Positions 43,809 through 53,876 are shown, numbered from the stretch's first letter. The stretch: 64,000 bases of DNA from Salinicoccus sediminis (GCF_000986795.1 NZ_LAYZ01000026.1:84412-148411), one strand, 5' to 3'. The notes: a model not told the origin generated them from the letters alone. Numbers and translations are program-made.

Positions 43809-44606
43809 GTGAATCAGGAGATTATGGAAAAGATACACAAGACACTGTTGAAACGTCTGGATAAACTGGAAAAGGCATATACCGACTATCAGAATAATCC
43901 GTTTGACAAAGAGACGGCCCATCGGATCCGCACGGACAGCAGGAAGCTCCGCAGCATGCTGAACTTCCTTAAGAATGTGATGGACGGAGAAGAGTATCAG
44001 AAGCTGAATGGGGAGCTGAAGAAACTGGCGATGATCTACGGCCCGGTGCGCGAAGTGGATATACTGACGGAGTGGTGTGCCGAGATTGCGCGCCGGAAAC
44101 CCGGTTTGAGCAATCATTACAAAGCGTTGTTCAACCATCTCGGCAAAGAACGGCGAAGGGAAATGCGCCGTACATTCAACAGGACCAATGTACAAACTGC
44201 AGAGTCTGCGATGGAGACGGTCGAGACCGGAATCAAGAACCTCACGCTGGACGAGAAAGAGGACTGGGACGTGTATATCAAAAAACGTCTCATTAAAAAG
44301 CAGGAAAAACTGAATGATGAGTATGAAAATGCCGACCTGGATGACTTCGAGAAAGTCCATGAGACGAGGAAGCGGGCCAAAAAGGTGCGCTTTCCGGCAA
44401 AGTATCTTGGGAAGCTGTCATCCGTCAGGCACAAGAAAATCGCCAAAAAAGCAGAGAAGATCCAGGATGAGTTCGGGATGATAACAGATGCCCGGACGAA
44501 CCGCCGTCTGTTGGAAAATTATGCAGAAGAGGCAGAGAACGGGGAACTCCGGGAATTGTTTGGTAAAATGGCAGAAGAGCAGAAGAAATTGACTGCAAAA
44601 GACTGA
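43809..44606 (+). CDS. CHAD-domain protein
   Basis: A 265-residue all-helical protein rich in Arg and Lys with paired CHAD repeats: AHRIRTDSRKLRSML in the first half and FEKVHETRKRAKKVRFPAKY in the second, whose histidine and arginines face a basic pore. CHAD proteins bind polyphosphate. GTG 43809 or ATG 43824 may be the start. It is alone here; no polyphosphate kinase is adjacent. Confidence 0.82.
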   Translation: MNQEIMEKIHKTLLKRLDKLEKAYTDYQNNPFDKETAHRIRTDSRKLRSMLNFLKNVMDGEEYQKLNGELKKLAMIYGPVREVDILTEWCAEIARRKPGLSNHYKALFNHLGKERRREMRRTFNRTNVQTAESAMETVETGIKNLTLDEKEDWDVYIKKRLIKKQEKLNDEYENADLDDFEKVHETRKRAKKVRFPAKYLGKLSSVRHKKIAKKAEKIQDEFGMITDARTNRRLLENYAEEAENGELRELFGKMAEEQKKLTAKD

Positions 44607-44619
44607 CGATTAACGAGGT

Positions 44620-45196
44620 GCATGATGTAAGAGAATGTTTTCAATGAGGTGGCGAAAAAGTATGATACGAAAGAGAGAACCGAGCTTGAGAAGTCATCAC
44701 AGACGAAGTGAAGCGGGTACTCGGAGATGGACGCCACGGGGCACTGCTTGATTACAGCGGCGGTACAGGACTTGTCAGCCTGGAACTGGCCGGATATTTC
44801 GATTCCGCATTGATTGCCGACGCGTCGGAAAAGATGGTAAAAGTGGCGGAGGCCAAAATCAGCAGAAGCGGGCTGGAGAATTTTGAAGCGCTGCATCTGG
44901 ACCTTACGAAGGGTAATAGCGAACTGAAAGCGGATGTCATCCTCGTGTCACTCGTCCTGCTGCATGTCCCCGGCACTGCCGGGCTTTTGTAGCAGCTTTA
45001 TAACACACTGGATGAGCATGGAAAAGTGATCATTCCTAAAGTCCATAGCGGCTTCACCCACGAAGAGATGGAAGAGAAATTGAAGATAGCGGGGTTTGAA
45101 TCTGTCTTTGTCCATACATTCCATCACGGCAAGGAGATATTCATGAAAAAGGATACCTCGATGTTCCTGGCGGAAGCTGTGAAACAGGGTGTGTAA
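44620..45196 (+). pseudogene. Class I SAM methyltransferase pseudogene
   Basis: Fragments in order give an inactive methyltransferase: ENVFNEVAKKYDTKER, then in another frame ALLDYSGGTGLVSLEL (SAM-binding glycine loop) and ADVILVSLVLLHVPG. A TAG at 44990-44992 interrupts the frame, but after it QLYNTLDEHGKVIIPKVHSG continues in the same frame to TAA 45196. The start region is also broken (early TAA, and a frameshift near 44700). The gene is dead by at least two lesions. Confidence 0.8.
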
Positions 45197-45266
45197 ACAC
45201 TGCAATTCTGATATAGTCATAGATGACAGTGATTTAAATTGAAAGACGGATACAGGTGATTTTCAG

Positions 45267-46265
45267 ATGCGTACGATCAAAGATATAGCGAAGCTTGCCG
45301 ACGTCTCCAGGACGACTGTGTCGAGGGTGCTCAATGATTCTGGATATGTCAGCGAAAAATCGAGGAAGAAAGTGCTGGATGTAATCGAGGAAACGGGTTA
45401 CGTACCAAGCCAGCACGCCAAATCCTTAAGGACAAAAGAAACCAAAATCATCGGTGTCATCCTTCCGAAAATCAGTACGGACACTTCTTCCAGGACGGTT
45501 GATGGGATGAATGAAGTGTTCGGTGAAAAAGGGTATCAGATCCTCCTGACCAGTACAAATTTGGACAAAGTGAAGGAAATCGAGCACCTGAGACTGCTGC
45601 AGAACAGGCAGGTGGACGGCATTGTACTGCTTGCGACAAACACCGATGAAGACCTGATCAGAGAAATACAGGACTCCAAAGTGCCGGTCGTCGTGATTGG
45701 CCAGGAAGTCCCTCATGACTCTGGCATTCCGTCTGTTGTCTTCGATGACTACGGGGCAGCTGTAAAATTGATGGAGGCATTGATCGGAAGCGGGCGGAGG
45801 AAAATCGGCTATGTTGGTGTGGAGGCCGCTGACCAGGCAGTCGGTGTACTGCGGAAGCGGGCCTATCTTGATGTCATGGAGCGTCATGGACTTGAGAGCG
45901 GGGCGCCATCGGTACAAACCGGTGACTTTTCAATCGAATCAGGATATGAAGCAGCATCCCGCATGTTTTCTGATGGTACCGGTGATATCGATGCCATTTT
46001 CGCGGCGACGGACCGCATGGGTATCGGCGTCTGGAAATACTTGAGGGAAGCGGGGATCTCCGTCCCCGGTCAGGTGGCAGTCGTTGGCATCGGTTCATCT
46101 GAAACTTCCCGTTTCATCGAACCTGCCATGACGACAGTCGAATATGAATTTGAAGCAGCCGGCAGGGCAGGGGCAGAGATTCTGCTGAGCATTTTAAATG
46201 GTTTTGATAACGGGCCTGACAAAAAAATTCTTGACTTTAAACTGATATCGAGAGATAGTTTATAA
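45267..46265 (+). CDS. scrR: LacI family repressor of sucrose genes
   Basis: A 332-residue LacI-type regulator: HTH IKDIAKLADVSRTTVSRVLN, hinge helix (VPSQHAKSLRTK) and periplasmic-binding-like effector domain. It lies directly before the sucrose PTS and invertase genes, with a palindromic operator between, so it represses them in the absence of sucrose. Promoter and CcpA site lie just after it. Confidence 0.88.
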   Translation: MRTIKDIAKLADVSRTTVSRVLNDSGYVSEKSRKKVLDVIEETGYVPSQHAKSLRTKETKIIGVILPKISTDTSSRTVDGMNEVFGEKGYQILLTSTNLDKVKEIEHLRLLQNRQVDGIVLLATNTDEDLIREIQDSKVPVVVIGQEVPHDSGIPSVVFDDYGAAVKLMEALIGSGRRKIGYVGVEAADQAVGVLRKRAYLDVMERHGLESGAPSVQTGDFSIESGYEAASRMFSDGTGDIDAIFAATDRMGIGVWKYLREAGISVPGQVAVVGIGSSETSRFIEPAMTTVEYEFEAAGRAGAEILLSILNGFDNGPDKKILDFKLISRDSL

Positions 46266-46271
46266 TGAGGA

Positions 46272-46285
46272 TGAAAACGTAATCA
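46272..46285 (+). promoter_or_regulatory. cre-like CcpA site
   Basis: TGAAAACGTAATCA fits the cre consensus with one mismatch, right after scrR and upstream of scrA, consistent with glucose repression. Confidence 0.5.
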
Positions 46286-46318
46286 TTCGGTTCATCTTCA
46301 TTTTTTTAAACTATATAT

Positions 46319-46330
46319 GGAATCGATTCC
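46319..46330 (+). promoter_or_regulatory. ScrR operator
   Basis: GGAATCGATTCC is a perfect palindrome 34 bases before the scrA ATG, typical of a LacI-family half-site pair. Confidence 0.65.
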
Positions 46331-46364
46331 CTATTTTATATCATATAGAAAAGGAGTGTTTGAA

Positions 46365-47771
46365 ATGACTGAAAACAGTAAGGTCGCCAGGGAAATCATT
46401 GCAGCTGCCGGCGGGGAGGATAACATTGAATCTGTTGCACATTGTGCCACACGGCTGCGTATCGTCGTCAGTGATAAAGAACAGATCGACCAGGATGCCG
46501 TAGAGGATATCGACAAAGTCAAAGGTGCATTCTACAATTCCGGACAGTTCCAGGTGATACTCGGAACCGGGACGGTCAACCGGATATATGAGGAAGTGCT
46601 CAAATCCGGCCTGGAAGGGAAAAGTAAAAGCGAGGTTAAAAAAGAAGCGGGAACGCGGGGGAATATGTTCCAGCGGGCAATACGCACATTCGGTGACGTA
46701 TTTGTTCCGATCATCCCGATACTGGTTGCGACCGGGCTTTTCATGGGGTTGCGGGGACTTGTTGTACAGGAGGAAATACTCGGTCTCATCGGGTTGTCGG
46801 CCGATGATATTTCGGACAACTTCCTGCTGTTCACCGAAGTGTTGACTGACACTGCATTCATATTCCTGCCGGCGCTCGTCGCCTGGTCGACATTCAGGGT
46901 ATTCGGCGGCACGCCGATTATCGGCATGGTTCTCGGTCTGATGCTCGTGAGTCCGGCACTGCCGAACGCCTGGGATGTTGCAGGCGGGGGCGTAGAACCA
47001 ATCATGTTTGCAGGTTTCATACCGGTTGTCGGATACCAGGCATCGGTGCTCCCTGCATTCATCGCAGGCATACTGGGTGCAAAGCTTGAAAAATGGATAC
47101 GCGATAAAGTGCCTGAGGCGCTCGACTTGATCGTCACCCCATTCATGACTCTTCTGATCATGATTACGCTGGCTCTATTCGTAATCGGCCCCGTCTTCCA
47201 TGCACTGGAAGGACTCATTTTGGATGCGACACTGTCTGTACTCGCATGGCCGTTCGGCCTCAGCGGGATACTCATTGGCGGGCTGAACCAGATTATCGTA
47301 ATCACCGGTGTGCACCATATTTTCAACATGCTCGAAATACAGCTTCTCAACGAACTGGGGGCGAACCCTTACAACGCCATTGTCACTGCTTCAATCGCAG
47401 CCCAGGGCGGGGCGACACTTGCTGTCGGCCTGAAGACGAAGTCCAAAAAACTGAAAGCGCTGGCGCTGCCCTCCTCATTCTCGGCTTTCCTCGGGATTAC
47501 CGAACCGGCAATATTCGGGGTGAACCTGAGATATTTCAAACCTTTCGTCATGGGACTCATCGGAGGCGCAGCAGGCGGCTTCCTCGCCTCCGTTACCGGC
47601 CTTGAAGCCTCAGGGATGGCAATCACGGTCATACCGGGTACGCTGCTGTACCTGAATGAGCAGATTATCATGTATATCCTTGTGAACCTGGTGGCCATTG
47701 CAGTCGCTTTTGTACTGACTTGGCTGTTCGGCTATTCCGACAAGCAGAAAGAAAAGATTGAAGAAGCCTAG
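46365..47771 (+). CDS. scrA: PTS sucrose transporter EIIBC
   Basis: A 468-residue sucrose-type EIIBC: the N-terminal EIIB domain with the phosphocysteine in SVAHCATRLRI, then about ten membrane helices of EIIC with GGLNQIIVITGVHHIFN and ITEPAIFGVN. It imports and phosphorylates sucrose. EIIA must come from elsewhere. The frame is open upstream; ATG 46365 follows AAAAGGAG. Confidence 0.9.
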   Translation: MTENSKVAREIIAAAGGEDNIESVAHCATRLRIVVSDKEQIDQDAVEDIDKVKGAFYNSGQFQVILGTGTVNRIYEEVLKSGLEGKSKSEVKKEAGTRGNMFQRAIRTFGDVFVPIIPILVATGLFMGLRGLVVQEEILGLIGLSADDISDNFLLFTEVLTDTAFIFLPALVAWSTFRVFGGTPIIGMVLGLMLVSPALPNAWDVAGGGVEPIMFAGFIPVVGYQASVLPAFIAGILGAKLEKWIRDKVPEALDLIVTPFMTLLIMITLALFVIGPVFHALEGLILDATLSVLAWPFGLSGILIGGLNQIIVITGVHHIFNMLEIQLLNELGANPYNAIVTASIAAQGGATLAVGLKTKSKKLKALALPSSFSAFLGITEPAIFGVNLRYFKPFVMGLIGGAAGGFLASVTGLEASGMAITVIPGTLLYLNEQIIMYILVNLVAIAVAFVLTWLFGYSDKQKEKIEEA

Positions 47772-47784
47772 AAGGAGTTATTAA

Positions 47785-49236
47785 ATGGTTCAAAATATGA
47801 ATTACCGTAAATGTATAGTTGAAGCGGTCAATGGTAACAGGAGTGTAATCGGAAACGATGTGCACCGTCTCCGGTATCACCTCATGCCGCCGGCGGGTCT
47901 CCTGAACGATCCGAATGGGCTGATCCACTTCAAAGGTGTCTACCATGTGTTTTTTCAGTGGAATCCATTCGGGACAAAGCACGGCAGGAAGTCGTGGGGA
48001 CACTATGTGTCACAGAATCTGACAGACTGGACGCTGGAGGAAGCGGCACTTGTGCCGGACGAGTGGTATGACAAAGACGGCTGCTATTCGGGCAGTGCAG
48101 TGGAGCATGAAGGGAAGATGTATCTGTTCTTTACGGGCAATGTGAAGAATGAACGGAATGAACGTTCAACATATCAGTGTCTGGCGGTGTCGGATGATGG
48201 TATGAACTTTGAGAAGAAAGGTCCGGTATTAAATCTCCCTGAAGGTTATACTCCGCATTTCAGAGACCCGAAAGTGTGGAAGGAAGGCAGTCGATGGCTG
48301 ATGGTGCTCGGCGCCCAGAATGTAAGCGGGCAGGGCGAAGCGGTTTTGGCGCAGTCCTCTGACCTGGAAGAGTGGGAATTTCTCGGGCCGGTCGCCGGAA
48401 GCAATATTAATGGCCTCGGTAATTTCGGATATATGTGGGAGTGCCCGGATCTGTTCCGTCTGGATGGAGAAGATGTACTGATTGTCTGTCCGCAGGGGCT
48501 CGAGGCAAAAGGGGACTTTTATCAGAATCTGTATCAGGCAGGATATTTCACCGGCAGTTTTGATGCAGGAAAAGTGAGTTTTGAACATGGTACATTTGCC
48601 GAACTTGACAGAGGGTTCGATTTCTATGCACCACAGACCATGCAGGATGATACCGGACGGAGAATAATGGTCGGCTGGATGGGCATGACTGATGACCGGG
48701 AGCAGAGTCATCCGACCCTCTCCAGCAATTGGATCCATGCTTTGACGCTTCCCAGGGTGCTCGGAGTAAAGGCGGGGAAAATCATTCAGAAACCTGTTCC
48801 TGAACTTGAAACGCTTCGTGGAGCGGAAACAAGATATGAATTGAATATGCATCCATCGGAAATATGCACGGAAACTGTTTCTCCGGCTTCGGAAATTGCC
48901 GTCAATTTTGATGAATCCCTGAAAAACGGTTTTGAAATGGAAATCCGAAAAGACATCCGTATTGTTTTCGAAAATGGGAAGTTTACCGTCGAAAGGGATA
49001 CTTTTGATAAAACCGGGCGGGAGCAGCGGGCGGTTGAGCTTGAATGTCTCGATAAACTGCAAATCTATCTCGATCACTCATCGGCGGAGATTTTTGTAAA
49101 TGCAGGGGAAGAAGTGTTCACATGCCGGTTCTTCCCGGACGCAGAAAACAATGATATCAGTATTGGAGTTTCAGAAAAACATACAGTAGAATTTTGTCAA
49201 TGGCCGCTTGAAAGAGAAAGTATAAGATTATATTAA
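47785..49236 (+). CDS. scrB: Sucrose-6-phosphate hydrolase
   Basis: A 483-residue GH32 enzyme that splits sucrose-6-phosphate into glucose-6-phosphate and fructose. The nucleophile block is LLNDPNG, the transition-state Asp is in HFRDPKVW and the acid/base Glu in WECPDLF; a C-terminal beta-sandwich follows. It is 13 bases after scrA in the same operon. AAGGAG site. Confidence 0.92.
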   Translation: MVQNMNYRKCIVEAVNGNRSVIGNDVHRLRYHLMPPAGLLNDPNGLIHFKGVYHVFFQWNPFGTKHGRKSWGHYVSQNLTDWTLEEAALVPDEWYDKDGCYSGSAVEHEGKMYLFFTGNVKNERNERSTYQCLAVSDDGMNFEKKGPVLNLPEGYTPHFRDPKVWKEGSRWLMVLGAQNVSGQGEAVLAQSSDLEEWEFLGPVAGSNINGLGNFGYMWECPDLFRLDGEDVLIVCPQGLEAKGDFYQNLYQAGYFTGSFDAGKVSFEHGTFAELDRGFDFYAPQTMQDDTGRRIMVGWMGMTDDREQSHPTLSSNWIHALTLPRVLGVKAGKIIQKPVPELETLRGAETRYELNMHPSEICTETVSPASEIAVNFDESLKNGFEMEIRKDIRIVFENGKFTVERDTFDKTGREQRAVELECLDKLQIYLDHSSAEIFVNAGEEVFTCRFFPDAENNDISIGVSEKHTVEFCQWPLERESIRLY

Positions 49237-49350
49237 AAAGATTATGCTCCCGTATCTGTAATTGGGACAGAAAAAATCGATTTGACCGCTCTCCAGCACA
49301 GCCCTATAATTAAGTTGAATTGTTACAAACTTGTGAATGGGGTTATTCTT

Positions 49351-50166
49351 ATGAAAAACAGGAGTGCATCATTAAAACTTGCCACAGTGGTACTGGGAAG
49401 TGTACTGTTCCTCGGTGCCTGCAGCAATCCGTTCAATTCTCTGGCGGATGAAATCAACAGCTGGATGAACAGCGATGGTTCTGCTCCGGAGGAGTCGACG
49501 GAGGAGGAAACGGCTGAAGAAACATCGGAGGATACAAACGAGCCGGATGATTCGGAATCCTCCGATGAAGGCCAGTCTGAAGGTACGGATGGTGGTTCTG
49601 AGGAAACTGAAGTCCAGCCGAAGGACTACAGCGGCCTGATGGGCGAAGGGGAGGAGACGACCCTTGAATCCGGCACCCATGAAGTCGGGAATGATGTTCC
49701 TGCCGGAAGATATGTGATTACTGCCGATACCGGCATAGGCAACCTGTTCATCACTAATGAAGAGGACATGACTGTTTTAAGTACGACGCTCAATGGCGAA
49801 GAGGAAGCACAGGATTATGGTTCGGGCAAGGTCATCGCTTTCCTCGAAGAGGGCCAGTCGATTGAAATCAACGGTCTGGAAAATGTGAACTTCACTCCGC
49901 ATGAAACGGAGGAAGTATCGGAACTGTTCACAGGCATGTGGGTTGCCGGTGAGGACTTCCCGGCAGGTGTATATGAAATCACAGCAGAAGATGAGGTGCA
50001 GTACGGCACTCTTGAGACATACACACATCCGGACCGTGTCAAAGCGCGGTTTTCCCTGGGCGATCCTGAGTACGGCGGCATGTCGTCATTCGTCACTTCT
50101 TTTGAAGAAGGGGATGTTGTACTGCTGAGGAATTATCCGTCGGTTTCGCTGTCACCAATGGATTGA
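49351..50166 (+). CDS. Acidic lipoprotein with two repeated beta modules
   Basis: A 271-residue lipoprotein: signal helix with lipobox LFLGAC, then a Glu/Ser/Thr-rich linker (about residues 40-85) and two similar modules. Each has the pattern VPAGRYVITAD / FPAGVYEITAED and a strand before a FLEEGQSIEIN / FEEGDVVLLRN piece. It is attached outside the membrane; the function is unknown. It stands alone before a bidirectional terminator. Confidence 0.7.
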   Translation: MKNRSASLKLATVVLGSVLFLGACSNPFNSLADEINSWMNSDGSAPEESTEEETAEETSEDTNEPDDSESSDEGQSEGTDGGSEETEVQPKDYSGLMGEGEETTLESGTHEVGNDVPAGRYVITADTGIGNLFITNEEDMTVLSTTLNGEEEAQDYGSGKVIAFLEEGQSIEINGLENVNFTPHETEEVSELFTGMWVAGEDFPAGVYEITAEDEVQYGTLETYTHPDRVKARFSLGDPEYGGMSSFVTSFEEGDVVLLRNYPSVSLSPMD

Positions 50167-50169
50167 CTC

Positions 50170-50210
50170 ACAGAAAAAGGCAAAGCCTCCCGGGCTCTGC
50201 CTTTTTTTCG
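50170..50210. terminator. Bidirectional terminator
   Basis: AAAAAGGCAAAGCC pairs with GGCTCTGCCTTTTT, one internal mismatch. Confidence 0.75.
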
Positions 50211-50234
50211 TGAAGCTGTGTTTTTTGTTGCGGA

Positions 50235-51119
50235 TCAGGACTTGCGTGTGAAAGATCCGGGGATTTTTGATTCGAACCGTAATACTTCCCCGGTCGCGGG
50301 ATGTTTGAACTGGAGAGCACTTGCATGCAACCCGAGACGGCCGATGATATTTTTACGGGAACCGTATTTTTTGTCGCCGATAATCGGATGGCCGAGGTCC
50401 TGCATGTGTACGCGGATCTGGTTTTTACGGCCGGTCTCCAGGTTCACCTGCAGCAGGGATGATTCACGGCCGGTTTTTAATACCTTATAGCGGGTTACGG
50501 CTTTCTGACCTTTGTTCGGTCTGGAGCTTGAACGCATCGTAAGCGTCTTATCCTCCGTCAGCCAGGAGGTGACTGTGCCATTTTCCTTGACGGTGCCCTC
50601 GACGAGTGCAATATATGTCCGTTCCCGTGCGCTGTCCTTCCAGGCATTCTGCAGGCGCTGCTGGGTCTGTTTGCTTTTCGCAAACAGCATGACCCCCGAA
50701 GTATCACGATCCAGCCTGTGAACGATGAAAATGCGGGCTTTCCGATTGGCGCTTTTTACATAATCCGACAGCTGCCGGTAGGCGGTCGCCTGTTTTTCCT
50801 TATCCGAGGCGATTGTCAGCAGGCCGGCATCCTTGTCGATTACGATCAGATCATCATCTTCATACAGGATTCCGATCCCTTTGGTTTTCACTTTGGGGTT
50901 GGCCCCCTGGGAAAGGATGGTGACACGGTCGCCGGGTGCAAGTGTCTCATTGAACTGTGTCGTCACATTGTCATTGACGGTGACCTGTCCGCGGGCAAGC
51001 ATGCCTTTCACCGCTTTTCTGCTTTGCGCCGGCATCATTTCAAACAGGAACTTCAGCAATTCCGCCGGTTCCCGGACGATCCATCCGGCCTTCTTTTCGT
51101 TCGATTTCTTTTTCATCAT
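50235..51119 (-). CDS. RluA-family pseudouridine synthase
   Basis: A 294-residue rRNA/tRNA pseudouridine synthase. The catalytic motif is HRLDRDTSGVMLFAKS with the active Asp; RKNQIRVHM and HPIIGDKKYG follow. An N-terminal S4-like RNA-binding part (KAVKGMLARGQVTVND) is present. The exact target uridine is unknown. ATG 51119 follows AGAGGAAG. Confidence 0.88.
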   Translation of the reverse strand: MMKKKSNEKKAGWIVREPAELLKFLFEMMPAQSRKAVKGMLARGQVTVNDNVTTQFNETLAPGDRVTILSQGANPKVKTKGIGILYEDDDLIVIDKDAGLLTIASDKEKQATAYRQLSDYVKSANRKARIFIVHRLDRDTSGVMLFAKSKQTQQRLQNAWKDSARERTYIALVEGTVKENGTVTSWLTEDKTLTMRSSSRPNKGQKAVTRYKVLKTGRESSLLQVNLETGRKNQIRVHMQDLGHPIIGDKKYGSRKNIIGRLGLHASALQFKHPATGEVLRFESKIPGSFTRKS

Positions 51120-51225
51120 AATCTTCCTCTGTTCCATTCCGGCATGTGCCGGGGTGTGATAGTGTCCATCTAATATTACTATAATAAGAGGAAGTATAAA
51201 AATGAAATTTCACCGGTTCCTGATT

Positions 51226-52101
51226 TTATTGGATGCGGTTTTGTCTCACCGGCATCCATACTTCGCTGTAGGCATGTTTCTCCTTCTCCTCATCCATGAT
51301 GGTGAATGAGAAAGATGGAGCATCGATGACTTCATACCCGGATGACGGCAGCCATTCAGAATAGGTACGTGCCATCGTGTTCTGGAGTGTTTCCGGGAAT
51401 GGGCCCTCGTTTGGGAAGACCGCCCATGTGTGGGCCGCAACTTCCACTGTGTCAAGCAGCGGACTGATATCCGTTTCTGTAGTCGGTACACCAATTACAT
51501 GGGTCAGGTCGCCTTCGTCCTTCAAAAACTTTTCGTCTGAATCATATGATGCATTGACGACGTGGGCCGGTTCCATATTCATCAGTTCATGCATCTTTGT
51601 CCTCTGTTCCCCGGTGATGCTTTCAGCCAGTTTGACAATTTCATCATTTACGCCTTCAAACTGCATAGGCACCCTCTTTTTGACACCGGCAATCGTGAAT
51701 GCCGGCAGCTCTTTAATCTGTACTTCCATATTTTCTCCTCCTCTGACATCGATATAGAATGAAAGTTTCGGGAAAGAAACGATGACCTTATTCCTGTAGA
51801 CTTCAGAGGGCAGATAGCCGCTCCAGGATTTGAATGCCCTCGTGAAACCGTCGATGGACTGATAGCCGTATTTGAACGCCGTATCCGTCACGCTTTGTCC
51901 GTCCACCAGATCGCGATTTGCTTTGGCAAGCTTCCTCTTTTTGATATATTCGCCGAGCGGCATGCCGCTGATGTACTGGAATATCTTCCTGAAGTGGTAG
52001 TCTGATTCACCGATGTATTTTGCCACATCCTCGATCTTGATATCATACGCGAGATTGTCCTCAATGAAGTCGATCACATCATTCAATGTTTTAATCATCA
52101 T
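51226..52101 (-). CDS. AraC regulator with GyrI-like effector domain
   Basis: A 291-residue regulator: AraC double HTH (YDIKIEDVAKYIGESDYHF and SVTDTAFKYGYQSIDGFTRAF) fused to a C-terminal GyrI-like small-molecule-binding domain. Such proteins respond to drugs or other ligands. It stands alone; targets are not evident. Confidence 0.85.
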   Translation of the reverse strand: MMIKTLNDVIDFIEDNLAYDIKIEDVAKYIGESDYHFRKIFQYISGMPLGEYIKKRKLAKANRDLVDGQSVTDTAFKYGYQSIDGFTRAFKSWSGYLPSEVYRNKVIVSFPKLSFYIDVRGGENMEVQIKELPAFTIAGVKKRVPMQFEGVNDEIVKLAESITGEQRTKMHELMNMEPAHVVNASYDSDEKFLKDEGDLTHVIGVPTTETDISPLLDTVEVAAHTWAVFPNEGPFPETLQNTMARTYSEWLPSSGYEVIDAPSFSFTIMDEEKEKHAYSEVWMPVRQNRIQ

Positions 52102-52220
52102 TTTCCCGTCCTTTCAATCTTTATTGTAGAGAGAGGCAGGAGAAAACTCTCGACAATTTCCATCCGGATTATGTCGGATGGTACCATAAATACAATACTA
52201 CAGGAAAAGGGTGTATATGT

Positions 52221-52958
52221 ATGCTGTTCATAGGAATCGATCTGGCGTGGACCTATAAAAATGAGTCGGGAATCTGTGTAATCAGTGGGAGTGGAGAGGT
52301 GAAATTTCTTGATGCCGGCATTTACACGAATGAAGAAATACTGGAGATCATCAGGAACTACAGCGTAGATGAAATGTGCATCGCTATCGACGCACCGCTG
52401 ATCGTAAACAACGAGACCGGCTCGAGAGGGGCGGAAGGCGCACTGATGCGGGCGAAAATCAACGGGCACCGGCTGTTCGCCTTCAATTCAAACAGGAGCT
52501 ATTTCATGAAGGTTTTCGGAGATATACGGGGTGAAACGCTGATGAAGATGATACAAGGGGAATTTCCTGATACAGAGGTCGGATTCAGCGAATCAAAATC
52601 CAATATCATCGAAACGTTCCCGACCGGCATCTGCTGCGGTCTGTTCCCGGAAATTTACCCCGTGAAGTATAAACGGAAGCCCAGGATTTCTTTTGAAGAA
52701 ACATGCCGGCAGATGGAAATGCTGTTCAATCGGCTTGGAAGAATAGAAACAGTCGAGGGGCATATCAGCGGACTTAGTTCAAAGCTCACTTTAGACGTGA
52801 CTTCCCTCACACGCAACGAGCATAAGCACACAGAAGATAAGATCGATGCATTTTTGTGCGCCTACGGCATGTACAGCATCTATCATGGCAGGGCAGAAGG
52901 CAAGATGTTCGGCAACACTGAAGACGGGTTTATGGTGGTGCCGGTGAAAAATGCCTGA
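52221..52958 (+). CDS. DUF429 family protein
   Basis: A 245-residue DUF429 protein with RNase H-like acidic motifs: IGIDLAWTYKNESG near the start, CIAIDAPLIV and a C-terminal KIDAFLCAYGMYSI. Families of this type are predicted nucleases; activity is not established. Start after AAAGGG. Confidence 0.7.
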   Translation: MLFIGIDLAWTYKNESGICVISGSGEVKFLDAGIYTNEEILEIIRNYSVDEMCIAIDAPLIVNNETGSRGAEGALMRAKINGHRLFAFNSNRSYFMKVFGDIRGETLMKMIQGEFPDTEVGFSESKSNIIETFPTGICCGLFPEIYPVKYKRKPRISFEETCRQMEMLFNRLGRIETVEGHISGLSSKLTLDVTSLTRNEHKHTEDKIDAFLCAYGMYSIYHGRAEGKMFGNTEDGFMVVPVKNA

Positions 52959-52973
52959 TAGACAATATTATTT

Positions 52974-53822
52974 TCATATATTATGTTTTTTAAGCCTGAA
53001 GACCAGTATGGAAAAGCAGACGAGACTCCCCAACACTACGAACAGGAATGAGAGGTAGATGACCAGTACGCCCGGGAACAGCTCGTCGTATACGATCAGT
53101 CCCTCTCCTTCTGTATTTGATGCGCCGGAGATGAACCGTGCCGTCTCAAGATAGATGAGGTGGAATATGATGCTCATCCAGAGCGTGCCTGTGTATTCCT
53201 TGACCAGTTGAAGAACGAGACCAAAGAAGAATATCAGTATGATGTAGTCCGGTGTGATGGAGACGGGCTCGCCGAACAGGACAGACTGCAGCAGGAAGCT
53301 TGAGACCGCAACAAGCAGGAAAATCACTGTCTGGGAGAATAGAGAGACAGGGAAGCTGAATTTCCTTCTCAACTGTTCGTAGATGAGCCCGCGTAGGAAC
53401 AGCTCTTCGGGGAACGCCTCATACAGGAATGCTGTAACTGTATTGAGCAGCAGCGCCGTCATGACTGCGCCCGTCAGATTCAACGAGGTATTTTCAATAA
53501 GTCCGAAGAGATCTGCGCTGAGTATTCCAAGAGAGATGAGGATGAAAGGAATCAGTATGGCTGTTTTCATCCTGCCCGGGCTATAGGGTCCGACAAGCTT
53601 GATCTTTCGTATGATTCCTCTGTCTTTACGCTGCACAAAGAAGAAGAGGACCAGAGTAAGAACGGTAAACAGGACACCCTGCAGGAAGCGGACGAGATTC
53701 AGCGGCAGATCTGTATTTTCCAGAAGATAACTGCCGGTTTCACTGGAGACAAAGAGAAATGCTGCGGCAAGGACTGCATAGATGATGATGGCGGGCGGCT
53801 GTATTTTTGGGTTGTGGTCCAT
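52974..53822 (-). CDS. CPBP-family intramembrane protease
   Basis: A 282-residue membrane protein with about eight helices. The CPBP motif is EAFPEELFLRGLIYEQL (two Glu, Arg) with MSIIFHLIYLE giving the histidine. Abi-type proteases cleave prenylated or toxic peptides inside the membrane; the substrate here is unknown. Divergent from mph across a palindrome. Confidence 0.8.
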   Translation of the reverse strand: MDHNPKIQPPAIIIYAVLAAAFLFVSSETGSYLLENTDLPLNLVRFLQGVLFTVLTLVLFFFVQRKDRGIIRKIKLVGPYSPGRMKTAILIPFILISLGILSADLFGLIENTSLNLTGAVMTALLLNTVTAFLYEAFPEELFLRGLIYEQLRRKFSFPVSLFSQTVIFLLVAVSSFLLQSVLFGEPVSITPDYIILIFFFGLVLQLVKEYTGTLWMSIIFHLIYLETARFISGASNTEGEGLIVYDELFPGVLVIYLSFLFVVLGSLVCFSILVFRLKKHNI

Positions 53823-53852
53823 GGGATCACTCTCCTGAAATAAACTGTTTTC

Positions 53853-53876
53853 ACTTTACCCTCATGAGGGTAAAGT
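53853..53876. promoter_or_regulatory. 24-bp perfect palindrome in the mph/CPBP divergent promoter
   Basis: The half-site ACTTTACCCTCA is followed at once by its exact complement. The TACCCTCA/TGAGGGTA core resembles MerR-family operators, and TATGTAAT close behind could be a -10 region for the mph-like gene. No merR gene lies nearby. Confidence 0.6.
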
